From assembly GCF_004745575.1 (NCBI RefSeq), contig NZ_RPEM01000014.1:1-64000 (forward strand): a stretch of DNA of 64,000 nucleotides. Reading direction: 5' to 3'. The notes beneath the pieces were generated by a model that was not told the origin of the DNA, searched no databases, and saw only the letters and a program-made list of their open reading frames with translations. This DNA is from Pseudotabrizicola sediminis. GTDB lineage: Bacteria > Pseudomonadota > Alphaproteobacteria > Rhodobacterales > Rhodobacteraceae. The translations under genes and the position numbers were made by a program. Position 1 is the stretch's first letter. The number at the start of each line of letters is the position of its first letter. Positions 36,959-45,920 of the stretch are shown piece after piece.

Positions 36959-38485
36959 TTATCCGAACGGGGTGGCGTGCTGCCGCGCACGTTCGTGCCT
37001 GTCGATCCAGCCAAAGGTGTCCTCTATCGCCATTGGGCGCGCAATGCCGAAGCCTTGGACATGCCCGCACCCCAACTGTGCCACGGTCACATGCTCACCA
37101 GGTGTTTCAACCCCTTCGGCGACCGTTTCCAGCCCCAGATGCTCACACAATGACAAGATCGCCGCGACCATGCGTTTCTGATCCGGGTCAGTGTCGCAGC
37201 GGGTGACAAAGCAGCGGTCGACCTTGATCCGCCGGATCGCAAACCGCCGGATATTGACGATGGAGGCCTGCCCGGTGCCGAAATCATCCAGATCAATGCC
37301 GCAGCCCAATTCCGCGATCCGCGCCAGATTGGCCACGATCACATCATCGTCAGACCGCGCCGCCACCGTTTCCAACACTTCGACCGTCAGCCGGTCGGGC
37401 GACAGGGCAAAGCGGTCCAGCTCCCAATGCAGCCTGTCGGGCAGGCGCGGGTTGCGCAGTTCGACCCCGGAAAAGTTGACCGAAACCCGGGCAATGGAAT
37501 GGCCGGCTTTGTCCCATCGGTTCAGGGCTGACAAGGCACCATACAGGATCACCTCTCCCAGCCGCTCTGACAGACCGGTATCCTCGGCAAGCGGCAGAAA
37601 CTCTGACGGCGGAATAATCCCGCGCTCTGGGTGCTGCCAGCGGGCCAAGGCTTCGAACCCGGTGATTTCCCCGGTGTCGGTTGACACCTGTGGCTGAAAC
37701 CACGGGCGAATATGCCCTTCGTCCAAAGCAGCCTCCAGCCCCGCGCGCAATTCCGCCCTGTCGGCGCGGCGGCGGACCAATTCTGGCTGAAAGGCACGCA
37801 GCGCAGCGGGACCATGGCGCAGCGCCTCATCCGCAGCGGCCCACGCGGCATGCAGGAGCGACGCGCCCAGCAAGGCAGGGGCCCGGTCGGCCAGACAAAA
37901 GCCCCCCGACAGCGACGGGTGCACCGTCAAGTCATCAATGACAAGCGGGGCATTGACTGCCGCCAGCAGACGCGCTGCCATCTGCACAGCGCTTTCCAGA
38001 TCAAACCGCCGCGTCGGGGCAAGGCTGACAGCAAAGCCGTTGCCGGGCAGCATTGCCACCACATCACCTTCGCGCAAGGCGCGGCCCAGCCGTTCGCCCG
38101 TGCGCCGTATCACCCGGTCAAGCGCAAGTCGCCCATTCCGGTCTGCCAGCACAGTCAGATCATCAAACATCAGCACAAAACAGACGGTTGTCCGGCCATG
38201 CGTCACGCCGTCAGCCAACAAACGGTCAAGATTGGCCACAAACCATGCTTCACTGGCGAGCTCTTCCGCCGTGCCGCCATCATCCGGCTGAGCCATCATT
38301 TGCTTGCGCCAGACGCTCAGCGCAAAACCCACAGTCGCGGCGGCCGCGAGCGTCAGCAACCCTGCCTCACCCCCCAGCCAGAACCCCACCAATAACATGG
38401 CAGGCAACAGGATCAATCCGAGTGTACTGGAATACCTGCAAAGCAGCGCCCAGACCGCTGATGTTTTGGACGCATTTTCGTGCAT
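36959..38485 (-). CDS. membrane EAL-domain phosphodiesterase with degenerate GGDEF domain
   Basis: This 508-aa protein has two close transmembrane helices at ~18-60, a GGDEF-like domain (~80-235) and an EAL domain (~245-500). The EAL catalytic set looks complete: FEALARW, NFSGVEL, EVLET, DDFGTG, KVDRCFV and AEGVET. The GGDEF active loop is replaced by LPGNGF, so cyclase activity is unlikely. It should hydrolyse c-di-GMP, possibly controlled through the inactive GGDEF module. The ATG at 38485 was preferred over an upstream start on composition. Confidence 0.9.
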   Translation of the reverse strand: MHENASKTSAVWALLCRYSSTLGLILLPAMLLVGFWLGGEAGLLTLAAAATVGFALSVWRKQMMAQPDDGGTAEELASEAWFVANLDRLLADGVTHGRTTVCFVLMFDDLTVLADRNGRLALDRVIRRTGERLGRALREGDVVAMLPGNGFAVSLAPTRRFDLESAVQMAARLLAAVNAPLVIDDLTVHPSLSGGFCLADRAPALLGASLLHAAWAAADEALRHGPAALRAFQPELVRRRADRAELRAGLEAALDEGHIRPWFQPQVSTDTGEITGFEALARWQHPERGIIPPSEFLPLAEDTGLSERLGEVILYGALSALNRWDKAGHSIARVSVNFSGVELRNPRLPDRLHWELDRFALSPDRLTVEVLETVAARSDDDVIVANLARIAELGCGIDLDDFGTGQASIVNIRRFAIRRIKVDRCFVTRCDTDPDQKRMVAAILSLCEHLGLETVAEGVETPGEHVTVAQLGCGHVQGFGIARPMAIEDTFGWIDRHERARQHATPFG

Positions 38486-38555
38486 GCCGCCCCCCCGGAC
38501 GCGGAGGGCCATCCCCCTTGACCAGAAAGGCTAGGGTGATGCGGTATCTGAACCG

Positions 38556-39425
38556 TTAATCCGGGTCCCGAAGTTGCGGAGGATTTTCTGTATCTGTTCC
38601 CATTTGCTGCATCAGCCCGGCAAAATCGAACAGACCCGGGTCGGCCAGATGCGACGGGCGCACATTCATCAGCGACCGGAACATCACCTGCCGCCGCCCC
38701 GGCGCCCGCGCTTCCCACTCATCCAGCAGCTTTTTCACCTGCGCACGCTGCAACCCTTCCTGGCTGCCGCACAGATCACAAGGAATGATCGGATAGCCCA
38801 TGGCGCGGGCAAAACGGTCGCAATCCACCTCGGCGACAAATGCCAAGGGGCGGGCGACAAACAGATCACCATCCTCATTCAGCAGGCGCGGCGGCATCGA
38901 GGCCAGGCGACCGCCGTGGAACAGGTTCATGAAAAAGGTTTCCAGAATATCATCGCGGTGATGGCCAAGCACGACGGTCGAACAGCCTTCCTCGCGCGCG
39001 ATGCGGTACAGATTGCCGCGCCGCAGCCGGGAACACAGGCTGCACATCGTGCCGCCCGGTTTGATCTTGTCGATGACGACCGAATAGGTGTCCTGATACT
39101 CGATGCGGTGCGCAACCCCCATCCGGGTCAGAAACGCAGGCAGCACGGTGGCGGGAAAGCCGGGCTGGCCCTGATCGAGGTTGCAGGCCAAAAGGTCCAC
39201 CGGCAACAGCCCGCGCCATTTCAGCTCGTGCAGAACGGCCAGCAGAGTATAGCTGTCCTTGCCGCCTGAAAGGCAGACCAGCCAGCGTTCGCCCGGTTTG
39301 GCCATGCCATAGGTCTCAATCGCCTCGCGCGCCTGTTGCACCAGCCGCTTGCGCAGCTTGCGGAACTCCAGCCCCTTGGGGGCACCGTAGAACAACGGGT
39401 GAATGTCGTCGGCATCATCAAGCAT
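38556..39425 (-). CDS. ttcA: tRNA 2-thiocytidine biosynthesis protein TtcA
   Basis: This 289-aa enzyme thiolates C32 of certain tRNAs. It has the PP-loop SGGKDS (53-58) and the cysteines for the [4Fe-4S] cluster: CSLC (C128, C131) and CDLC (C216, C219). Length and motif spacing match the family. It lies 70 bases from the EAL gene on the same strand, with its own start. Confidence 0.94.
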   Translation of the reverse strand: MLDDADDIHPLFYGAPKGLEFRKLRKRLVQQAREAIETYGMAKPGERWLVCLSGGKDSYTLLAVLHELKWRGLLPVDLLACNLDQGQPGFPATVLPAFLTRMGVAHRIEYQDTYSVVIDKIKPGGTMCSLCSRLRRGNLYRIAREEGCSTVVLGHHRDDILETFFMNLFHGGRLASMPPRLLNEDGDLFVARPLAFVAEVDCDRFARAMGYPIIPCDLCGSQEGLQRAQVKKLLDEWEARAPGRRQVMFRSLMNVRPSHLADPGLFDFAGLMQQMGTDTENPPQLRDPD

Positions 39426-39519
39426 ATCGGCCTCCGCAGGGTTGCCCGGATATGCGGGTCGCGGGCGCGCGCGTCAAGCTGTGCCGCTTGTCCCACCTGC
39501 AACAGCGCGAGTCGGTGCG

Positions 39520-40251
39520 TCACACATGCTGGGCACCGTTCACCTCGATCTCGGCCCCCGAGATATAGCTCGACTGGTCCGAACACAGGAACCAGATCAC
39601 ATCGGCCACCTCTTTGGGCTGCCCCAGCCGCTGCATCGGCAGCTTTTCAACAATCTTGTCAGTGCCCGGCGACAGGATCGCGGTTTCCACCTCGCCCGGC
39701 GCAATCGCATTCACCCGAACCCCCAAGGGCCCGAAATCATGCGCCATCTCGCGCGTCAGCGCGGCGAGCGCGGCTTTCGACGTGGCATAGGCCGCCCCGG
39801 CAAAGGGGTGCACCTTCACCCCGGCAATCGAGGTTACATTGACCACAGACCCCTTGGCCGCCGCCAGCTCCTCCTTCAACCCGCGCGCCATGATCACGGA
39901 AGAGAAGAAATTGACATGGAACACCTGTCCCCAGATCCGCAGATCGGTGTCCAGCGTGTTCAGCCGCGCGCCATCCGCCCCTTTGGGGCTGATTCCGGCA
40001 TTGTTGACCAGCGCATCGAGGCGACCGTTGATCTTGGTCTTGATCGTCTCGATCGCGACAATGGTCTTGTTCGGGTCGGCCAGGTCGATCTGGATATGAT
40101 TGTCCTCACCCCCTGGCCAGGGGCAGCGCGCATCGAACGGCTGGCGCGAACAGGTCAGCACGCGCCAGCCCTCGGCTGAAAACCGCTTGACCGTGGCATG
40201 GCCGATTCCGCGCGATGCGCCTGTCAGAACGATGGTTTTCTGCTCGGTCAT
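39520..40251 (-). CDS. SDR-family NAD(P)-dependent oxidoreductase
   Basis: This 243-aa classical short-chain dehydrogenase has the cofactor motif TGASRGIG at the N-terminus, NNAGIS, the catalytic Ser in VTSIAG and YATSK (Tyr-x-x-x-Lys). It ends with the C-terminal [14 protein letters not shown] common in FabG-like members. The substrate is unknown. It is divergent from argB, with 129 bases between the starts. Confidence 0.92.
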   Translation of the reverse strand: MTEQKTIVLTGASRGIGHATVKRFSAEGWRVLTCSRQPFDARCPWPGGEDNHIQIDLADPNKTIVAIETIKTKINGRLDALVNNAGISPKGADGARLNTLDTDLRIWGQVFHVNFFSSVIMARGLKEELAAAKGSVVNVTSIAGVKVHPFAGAAYATSKAALAALTREMAHDFGPLGVRVNAIAPGEVETAILSPGTDKIVEKLPMQRLGQPKEVADVIWFLCSDQSSYISGAEIEVNGAQHV

Positions 40252-40380
40252 GGCCTACTCCTTGAGCTTGGCCAAACCCTACGCTTATGGTCGGAAAAGA
40301 CAAGCCAGACCCTTGAGCGGACACTGCGCTTGGCAGGCTGCGGCAAAGGGGTTACCAACCACCCTAACCCGGAGGCCCCC

Positions 40381-41280
40381 ATGAAACAGCAGACCCTGAC
40401 CATGCAAGATGCCCTGAACACCGCCAAGATGCTCTCTGAGGCCCTGCCCTATCTGCAACGATACGCAGACTCGGTCGTGGTGGTGAAGTTCGGCGGCAAT
40501 GCCATGGGCGACGATGCCGCCATGGCGGAGTTCGCCCGCGACATCGTGCTGATGCGGCAAGTCGGCGTGAACCCGGTTGTGGTGCATGGCGGCGGGCCGA
40601 TGATCAATGACATGCTGAACAAACTGGGCATCCACAGCGAATTTGTGCGCGGCAAGCGGGTGACCGACAAGGCGACCGTGCAGGTGGTCGAGATGATCCT
40701 GTCGGGTCTGGTCAACAAGCGGATCGTGCAAGCGATCATGGACGCAGGCGGCCGCGCCGTGGGGATTTCAGGCAAGGATGACGACCTGATGGTGTGTGAG
40801 GCCGATGACCCGGAGCTTGGCTTCGTTGGCCGCCCGGTCGAGATGAACGTGCAGGTGCTGCGCGACCTCTACAAGGCCGGGATCATCCCGGTGATTGCCC
40901 CCGTGGGCACCGGCATGGCGGACAACGAGACGTTCAACGTGAACGGTGACACCGCTGCAGGGGCGATTGCGGGTGCCTTGCAGGCCGACCGCCTGCTGCT
41001 TTTGACCGATGTTTCCGGCGTCAAGAACGCGGCCGGAGAGGTGATGACCCAAATCACCCCGGACGAAATCCGGCAGATGACGGCCGAGGGTGTGATCTCT
41101 GGCGGGATGATCCCCAAGACAGAAACCGCGCTGCTGGCGATTGAACAGGGCACCCGGGCGGTGACCATTCTGGATGGACGCATTCCCAACGCCTGCTTGC
41201 TGGAGCTGTTCACCGACCACGGTGCAGGATCGCAGATCCGTTCCTCCGAGCCGCGGGTGAAGCCGCTGGTGCGGCGGTGA
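40381..41280 (+). CDS. argB: acetylglutamate kinase
   Basis: This 299-aa enzyme phosphorylates N-acetylglutamate, the second step of arginine synthesis. It has VVKFGGNAM and [10 protein letters not shown] at the N-terminus and [15 protein letters not shown] for substrate and ATP binding. The N-terminal extension (first ~30 residues) is the helix found in arginine-inhibited, hexameric enzymes, suggesting feedback control. Other arg genes are not adjacent. Confidence 0.96.
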   Translation: MKQQTLTMQDALNTAKMLSEALPYLQRYADSVVVVKFGGNAMGDDAAMAEFARDIVLMRQVGVNPVVVHGGGPMINDMLNKLGIHSEFVRGKRVTDKATVQVVEMILSGLVNKRIVQAIMDAGGRAVGISGKDDDLMVCEADDPELGFVGRPVEMNVQVLRDLYKAGIIPVIAPVGTGMADNETFNVNGDTAAGAIAGALQADRLLLLTDVSGVKNAAGEVMTQITPDEIRQMTAEGVISGGMIPKTETALLAIEQGTRAVTILDGRIPNACLLELFTDHGAGSQIRSSEPRVKPLVRR

Positions 41281-41345
41281 TCTGACGGCGGCTCTTGTGG
41301 CCACTGTCGTTGCGCGCCGCGCGGGAGTAGTTGGAGAAGGTGCAA

Positions 41346-41999
41346 ATGGCAGAGCTGAGCGTCGACCGTCTGACCGCCCTACTGGAGCCGCATTTTCTGG
41401 AAGTGCTGGGTGGATTTGACTGCACGGGCGAGGTGGAGTTTCCGGTCTGGGCGCGCAGCGTGGTGTTGCTGGCGCCGCGTGAGCCGGGGTTCTGGCCGCA
41501 TCTGAAGGCGCAGCCTGAATGGGGCGGGGCAGATCCGGTGGATCGCTGGTCGCGCCGGGTGATCGGGCGGCTGGCCTGCGATCTGGGCGGCAAGGCGCGA
41601 TTTCCCTTTGGCGGGCCGCCCTATGATCCGTTCTATCAATGGGCGCTGCGGACCGGACGGATCTGGGACAGCCCGGTGCGGTTGCTGGTGCACGGCAGCC
41701 AGGGGTTGATGGTCAGCATCCGGGGGGCGTTGGTCCTGCGCGAGGCGGTGGATCTGCCCGGAGCGGACAAGCCGTGTGATGGCTGTGCGCAGCCATGTGC
41801 TGCGGCCTGCCCCGTCACCGCGCTGACGACGGGCGGCTATGATCTACCGGCCTGCCACGCCTTTCTGGACCAGGCGGAGGGGGCAGACTGCCTGTCGGGC
41901 GGCTGCCGGGTTCGCCGCGCTTGCCCGGTGTCGCAAGGCTATGCAAGACTTGCCGAACAGTCGGCCTATCACATGGGGCGATTCCACAGGGCGGAGTAA
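41346..41999 (+). CDS. ferredoxin-like protein with C-terminal 4Fe-4S cysteines
   Basis: In this 217-aa protein the last third carries cysteine clusters C144-x2-C147-x3-C151-x3-C155-P and C182-x4-C187-x5-C193-P, a pattern able to hold two [4Fe-4S] clusters. The layout recalls the C-terminus of epoxyqueuosine reductase QueG, but the B12-binding domain is absent. The N-terminal 140 residues show no motif I know. GGAGAAGG precedes the ATG at 41346. It follows argB by 65 bases and precedes a SixA-type phosphatase by 25 bases. Confidence 0.75.
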   Translation: MAELSVDRLTALLEPHFLEVLGGFDCTGEVEFPVWARSVVLLAPREPGFWPHLKAQPEWGGADPVDRWSRRVIGRLACDLGGKARFPFGGPPYDPFYQWALRTGRIWDSPVRLLVHGSQGLMVSIRGALVLREAVDLPGADKPCDGCAQPCAAACPVTALTTGGYDLPACHAFLDQAEGADCLSGGCRVRRACPVSQGYARLAEQSAYHMGRFHRAE

Positions 42000-42024
42000 C
42001 CGCCCGTATTCGGGGGGAGTGGGA

Positions 42025-42528
42025 ATGAAGCGCCTGATCTTGACGCGACATGCGAAATCGAGCTGGGATGATCCTTTGACGCCGGACCATGACCGGCCCT
42101 TGAACGAACGCGGCCGGGCCGCGGCGGCGGATCTGGGGCAGTGGCTGGCCAGCCGGGGCTATGTGCCGGGGCAGGTGCTGTGCTCGGATGCGGCGCGGAC
42201 GCGCAAGACCTGGGCGGGGATTGCGCCCGCCCTCCCCGCGACGCCGGTGCTGGAGCTGAAACCCTCGCTTTATCATGCCGGGCCCGATGTGATGCTGGCG
42301 GTGCTTCGGCATGCCACCGACGACACGGTGATGATGATCGGGCATAACCCTGGCATTGCCGAGTTTGCGACTCGGTTGGTGGCGCATGCTCCGGTCAATC
42401 CCGAGTTTTCCCGCTATCCGACCGGGGCCACGCTGGTGGTGGATTTTGTCGCCTCCTCGTGGGCGGATGTGGGTTATGGGCAGGGTGTGGTGGACGATTT
42501 CATCGTGCCGCGGGAGATCATGGCCTGA
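42025..42528 (+). CDS. SixA-like histidine phosphatase
   Basis: This 167-aa member of the histidine phosphatase superfamily has the RHG-type catalytic motif TRHAKS at the N-terminus, CSDAARTRKTW (second Arg) and MIGHNPG (second His). It resembles SixA, which removes phosphate from phosphohistidine. GGGGAGTGGGA lies just upstream. It is followed by a GC hairpin. Confidence 0.88.
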   Translation: MKRLILTRHAKSSWDDPLTPDHDRPLNERGRAAAADLGQWLASRGYVPGQVLCSDAARTRKTWAGIAPALPATPVLELKPSLYHAGPDVMLAVLRHATDDTVMMIGHNPGIAEFATRLVAHAPVNPEFSRYPTGATLVVDFVASSWADVGYGQGVVDDFIVPREIMA

Positions 42529-42638
42529 GACTGCCCGTAGATGCACCTGTGTTGCAAGCTGTGGAAATTAATAAAATCAAAGGTTTGAACTTTTGATCTT
42601 TGCCAACTATTCAAAATCGCCCTATTCCATGGCACATC

Positions 42639-42661
42639 GGGCACCGCTTGCGGCGGTGCCC
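42639..42661 (+). terminator. terminator-like hairpin after the SixA-type gene
   Basis: GGGCACCGC and GCGGTGCCC form a 9-bp stem around TTGCG, followed by GGTTTC. The preceding 60 bases are AT-rich and contain a second weak inverted repeat (ATCAAA/TTTGAT). Confidence 0.5.
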
Positions 42662-42709
42662 GGTTTCAGGCATGACGCGTGATCAGGATCTAAAACAAGG
42701 CGACAGCCC

Positions 42710-42895
42710 ATGGATTATGCAAAATCAGGCAACCCGAAACTGAGCAAGGATCAGGGCCGCCAGAAAGACCCCAGCGCCAAGCCGGGCAAGGAATTGAAGG
42801 CCAAGGCACCGACCAAGACCCCGAACCTTCGGCCCAGCAAGGAAGAACTGCTGGAGCGGATGAAGGCCAAGACGGCGTCCAAAAGCGCCGAGTGA
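42710..42895 (+). CDS. small lysine-rich hypothetical protein
   Basis: This 61-aa, strongly basic and Pro/Lys-rich protein is predicted disordered at the N-terminus, with a short C-terminal helix (SKEELLERMKAKTAS). AAGG lies 9 bases before the ATG, and the AT-rich gap upstream could hold a promoter. Nothing in the sequence reveals function; a nucleic-acid-associated role is only suggested by charge. It converges on the rsuA-type gene. Confidence 0.6.
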   Translation: MDYAKSGNPKLSKDQGRQKDPSAKPGKELKAKAPTKTPNLRPSKEELLERMKAKTASKSAE

Positions 42896-42932
42896 CGCAC
42901 CTACCACCGGCAAAGGGTCGCTCAGCCTTTGA

Positions 42933-43667
42933 TCAGGCGAAGATCAGCGCGATCTGACTTTCGTCCAGCAGCGTCCACTGACCGGGGGACAGGTCTTCCG
43001 GCAGGGACAGCCCACCCAAACTCTCGCGGTGCAGGTCTTCGACATGGTTGCCGATGGCCGCAAACATGCGGCGCACCTGATGATAGCGACCTTCGGTTAC
43101 CGTCAGAAGGGCATTGGTGTCGGAGATCACCTGCAGATGTGCTGGGGCCAGCGGCTTCGCCTCACCCTCCAGCATCAGAGTGCCTGACGCGAACAGCGCG
43201 GCCTCGGTGCCAGCCAGCGGGCGGGCCAGCCGGGCGTGATAGGTTTTGCAGACGTGACGGCGCGGGCTGATCACCCGGTGCAGCAGCGCGCCATCATCGG
43301 TCAGCAGCAACAGGCCCGACGTCTGCTTGTCGAGCCGCCCAATGGTGGAAATCGCCGGGCTGCGCTGCCGCCAGCGTGGGGGCAAGATGTCATAAACCAG
43401 CGGCCCGGCTTCCTTGTGCGAACAGGTCATGCCAAGAGGCTTGTTCAAAAGGATGACCAGTCCCGCAACCGGATCAAGCGGTTGACCGGCGATCTTCATC
43501 CGGCTGGGCAAGTCGGGGGTGACAGCGATGCGGGCGGATGCGTCCGGCAGCGCGGTGCCGTCCAGCAAAATGCGGCCCGCCTTGGCCAGTTGCCCCATTT
43601 CGCTGCGCGAGCCATAGCCCATCGACGACAGGAGCTTGTCAACGCGGGTGGTCGGGGGCTTGGCCAT
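42933..43667 (-). CDS. RsuA-family 16S rRNA pseudouridine synthase
   Basis: This 244-aa protein has an N-terminal S4 RNA-binding domain (RVDKLLSSMGYGSRSE) and a RsuA/RluB/E/F-type catalytic domain with the catalytic Asp in GRLDKQTSGLL. NKPLGM and GRYHQVRRMFAAIGNHV support the RsuA branch, which modifies one uridine of 16S rRNA. Start at 43667; upstream codons of the frame look non-coding. Confidence 0.9.
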   Translation of the reverse strand: MAKPPTTRVDKLLSSMGYGSRSEMGQLAKAGRILLDGTALPDASARIAVTPDLPSRMKIAGQPLDPVAGLVILLNKPLGMTCSHKEAGPLVYDILPPRWRQRSPAISTIGRLDKQTSGLLLLTDDGALLHRVISPRRHVCKTYHARLARPLAGTEAALFASGTLMLEGEAKPLAPAHLQVISDTNALLTVTEGRYHQVRRMFAAIGNHVEDLHRESLGGLSLPEDLSPGQWTLLDESQIALIFA

Positions 43668-43746
43668 GGTCTTTTCTGCTTTCCCGGCTGGTGCGTCTTG
43701 GCTGCTTGCACCGCTTTTCGGACAGGACGTGCCGGGACACAAGATG

Positions 43747-43773
43747 CAAAAAGGGCCCCGAAGGGCCCTTTTC
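43747..43773. terminator. bidirectional intrinsic terminator
   Basis: AAAAGGGCCC and GGGCCCTTTT form a 10-bp stem around CGAA (43749-43772). With T-runs on both sides it can end the bzt operon transcript on the minus strand, 20 bases after the bztD stop. Confidence 0.85.
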
Positions 43774-43792
43774 CTGCCGGTTGAGGCGCGTG

Positions 43793-44596
43793 TCAGTGCC
43801 CGAGGATCTGCGACAGGAACAACTTGGTCCGGTCGCTTTGCGGGTTGTTAAAGAACTCTTTCGGATTGTTCTGTTCGACAATCTGGCCCTGATCCATGAA
43901 GATCACCCGATTGGCGACAGCCTGCGCAAAGCCCATCTCGTGCGTGACGCAGAGCATGGTCATGCCCTCTTCCGCCAGTTCGATCATGGTGTCGAGCACC
44001 TCTTTGATCATCTCGGGGTCGAGCGCGGAGGTGGGTTCATCGAAAAGCATGATGCGGGGTTTCATGCACAAGGACCGCGCGATGGCGACACGCTGCTGCT
44101 GGCCGCCCGAAAGCTGGCCGGGGTATTTGTTGGCCTGTTCCGGAATTTTGACCTTGCGCAGGTAGTGCATGGCGACTTCTTCGGCCTCTTTCTTCGGGGT
44201 CTTGCGGACCCAGATCGGGGCGAGCGTCAGGTTTTCCAGAATGGTCAGATGCGGGAACAGGTTGAAGTGCTGGAACACCATGCCAACCTCGGACCGGACC
44301 TTGTCGATGTTTTTCAGGTCGGACGTCAGTTCGGTGCCGTCGACAATGATCTGGCCCTGCTGGTGTTCTTCCAGCCGGTTGATGCAGCGGATCAGGGTGG
44401 ATTTGCCCGAACCGGATGGGCCGCAGATCACGATCCGCTCCCCCCGGTTGACGGTCATGTTGATGTCGCGCAACACATGAAAAGTGCCGTACCACTTGTT
44501 CATCTGGGTGATCTGTATGGCGACTTCGTCGCTGACCTTCATCTGGCTCGGGTCAATCTGGCGGGCAGTCAGGTCGAGGGCTGTGGCTTCGGACAT
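43793..44596 (-). CDS. bztD: glutamate/glutamine/aspartate/asparagine ABC transporter ATPase
   Basis: This 267-aa polar-amino-acid ABC ATPase has Walker [10 protein letters not shown], the Q-loop in [10 protein letters not shown], the signature [13 protein letters not shown], Walker [14 protein letters not shown] and the His switch in THEMG. It is the last gene of a bztABCD operon and powers uptake through BztBC. The identification with Bzt rather than Aap rests on the very long permease partners and on the gene order. Confidence 0.94.
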   Translation of the reverse strand: MSEATALDLTARQIDPSQMKVSDEVAIQITQMNKWYGTFHVLRDINMTVNRGERIVICGPSGSGKSTLIRCINRLEEHQQGQIIVDGTELTSDLKNIDKVRSEVGMVFQHFNLFPHLTILENLTLAPIWVRKTPKKEAEEVAMHYLRKVKIPEQANKYPGQLSGGQQQRVAIARSLCMKPRIMLFDEPTSALDPEMIKEVLDTMIELAEEGMTMLCVTHEMGFAQAVANRVIFMDQGQIVEQNNPKEFFNNPQSDRTKLFLSQILGH

Positions 44597-44608
44597 GTTC
44601 CGGCTCCC

Positions 44609-45919
44609 TTAGCGATGATCGGTTTTCAGCTTGGATTCCAGATACATCGAGTACCGGGACATGCCAAAGCAGAAGAGAAAAAAGATAGCGCCGACGAAGA
44701 TGTAGGGTTCCCAATAGATCCCCTTCCAGTCGGTGGAGGCGCGCACGGCGTCAGTGATGCCCTTGAGGGGGTCAAGCAGGCCCACGAAGACCACCAGCGT
44801 GGTGTCCTTGAACAGGCCGATGAAGGTCGACACGATGCCGGGGATCGAGATTTTCAGCGCCTGCGGCATGATGATCAGGCGTTGGGCTTTCCAATAATCC
44901 AGCCCCAGTGCATCGGCGGCTTCGTACTGGCCGCGCGGCAGGGCGGCGAGACCGCCGCGCACCACTTCGGCGATATAGGCTGCAGCGAACAGGACCACCA
45001 TGATGATGACGCGCAGGATGATGTCGAAATCGGTGCCCGGCGGCAGGAAATAGTTGAGCAGCAAGGATGCCGTGAACAGCAGGGTGATCAGCGGTACGCC
45101 CCGGATGAATTCGATGAAGCCGACCGACAGTTTGTTCACGATGAACATGTCTGACTGACGGCCAAGCGCCAGCATGACCCCAAGCGGCAAGGAAAAGGCG
45201 ATACCGGTGAAGCCAATGGTGAAGGCAAGGATGAAGCCGCCGAATTCCCGCGAGCGCACACCTTGGAGCGCGATCGGAAGGATGGACTGAAGGGCATCTG
45301 CGGCGGGGCCGGCGAGGAACAGCCACCAAAGCACCGGTGCAAGGACGGCGGCGATGGTGGCAAGGATGGTTCCGGCCACGGGCTGCACAACTTTGACAGC
45401 CGCGTAGCCGATGGCAAAGCCCGCCACCGCCATGACCGGCACCCAAACCGAGCCGCCCCACAAGAGCCAGAAGCCGACCGCAGGGTAGATCAGCGAAAAC
45501 CAAAGCATCTTGCGCGGCAGTCTGTCGAACAGCACAGGTGCGACGGCAACGCAAAGCAGCACAAAGGCCAGCACCGGACGCCAGTAGAGGTGCGAGGGGT
45601 AGAAGCCGAACAGGTATTGCGGCCAGCGTTCGCGGATCACCGCCCAGCAGGCACCGGTGACGCCTTCGCCCCAGCGGTCTGCGATGATCTGGCGGCATTC
45701 GGACAGGCTGCCCGCATTCCAGACCGAACGTGACAGCCAGGGTGCGATGCCGATGACAAGGTAGGCCACCACCACGATGCCCAGCACGGTCAGGATACCG
45801 TTCAGGATGGAGGAGAACAGGTTTTCGCGCACCCACTTGACCGCCCCGGCCTCGGTTAGCGGCGGGGCCTGTTCGGGCAGCATTTCGGTGCGGACGAAGG
45901 TGCTTGTGCTGGTGTTCAT
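44609..45919 (-). CDS. bztC: Bzt amino-acid ABC transporter permease
   Basis: This 436-aa inner-membrane permease is unusually long for the HisM family because of extra N-terminal helices, as in Rhodobacter BztC. The C-terminal permease core carries the EAA loop in GGLAALPRGQYEAADALGLDYWKAQRLI, which docks on BztD. It starts 1 base after the bztB stop and is followed by bztD after 12 bases. Confidence 0.94.
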   Translation of the reverse strand: MNTSTSTFVRTEMLPEQAPPLTEAGAVKWVRENLFSSILNGILTVLGIVVVAYLVIGIAPWLSRSVWNAGSLSECRQIIADRWGEGVTGACWAVIRERWPQYLFGFYPSHLYWRPVLAFVLLCVAVAPVLFDRLPRKMLWFSLIYPAVGFWLLWGGSVWVPVMAVAGFAIGYAAVKVVQPVAGTILATIAAVLAPVLWWLFLAGPAADALQSILPIALQGVRSREFGGFILAFTIGFTGIAFSLPLGVMLALGRQSDMFIVNKLSVGFIEFIRGVPLITLLFTASLLLNYFLPPGTDFDIILRVIIMVVLFAAAYIAEVVRGGLAALPRGQYEAADALGLDYWKAQRLIIMPQALKISIPGIVSTFIGLFKDTTLVVFVGLLDPLKGITDAVRASTDWKGIYWEPYIFVGAIFFLFCFGMSRYSMYLESKLKTDHR

Positions 45920-45920
45920 C

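Noticed and set aside
42529-42709. tRNA or riboswitch in the AT-rich gap after the SixA-type gene
   Set aside because: No cloverleaf or known aptamer core; only weak inverted repeats and a terminator-like hairpin.
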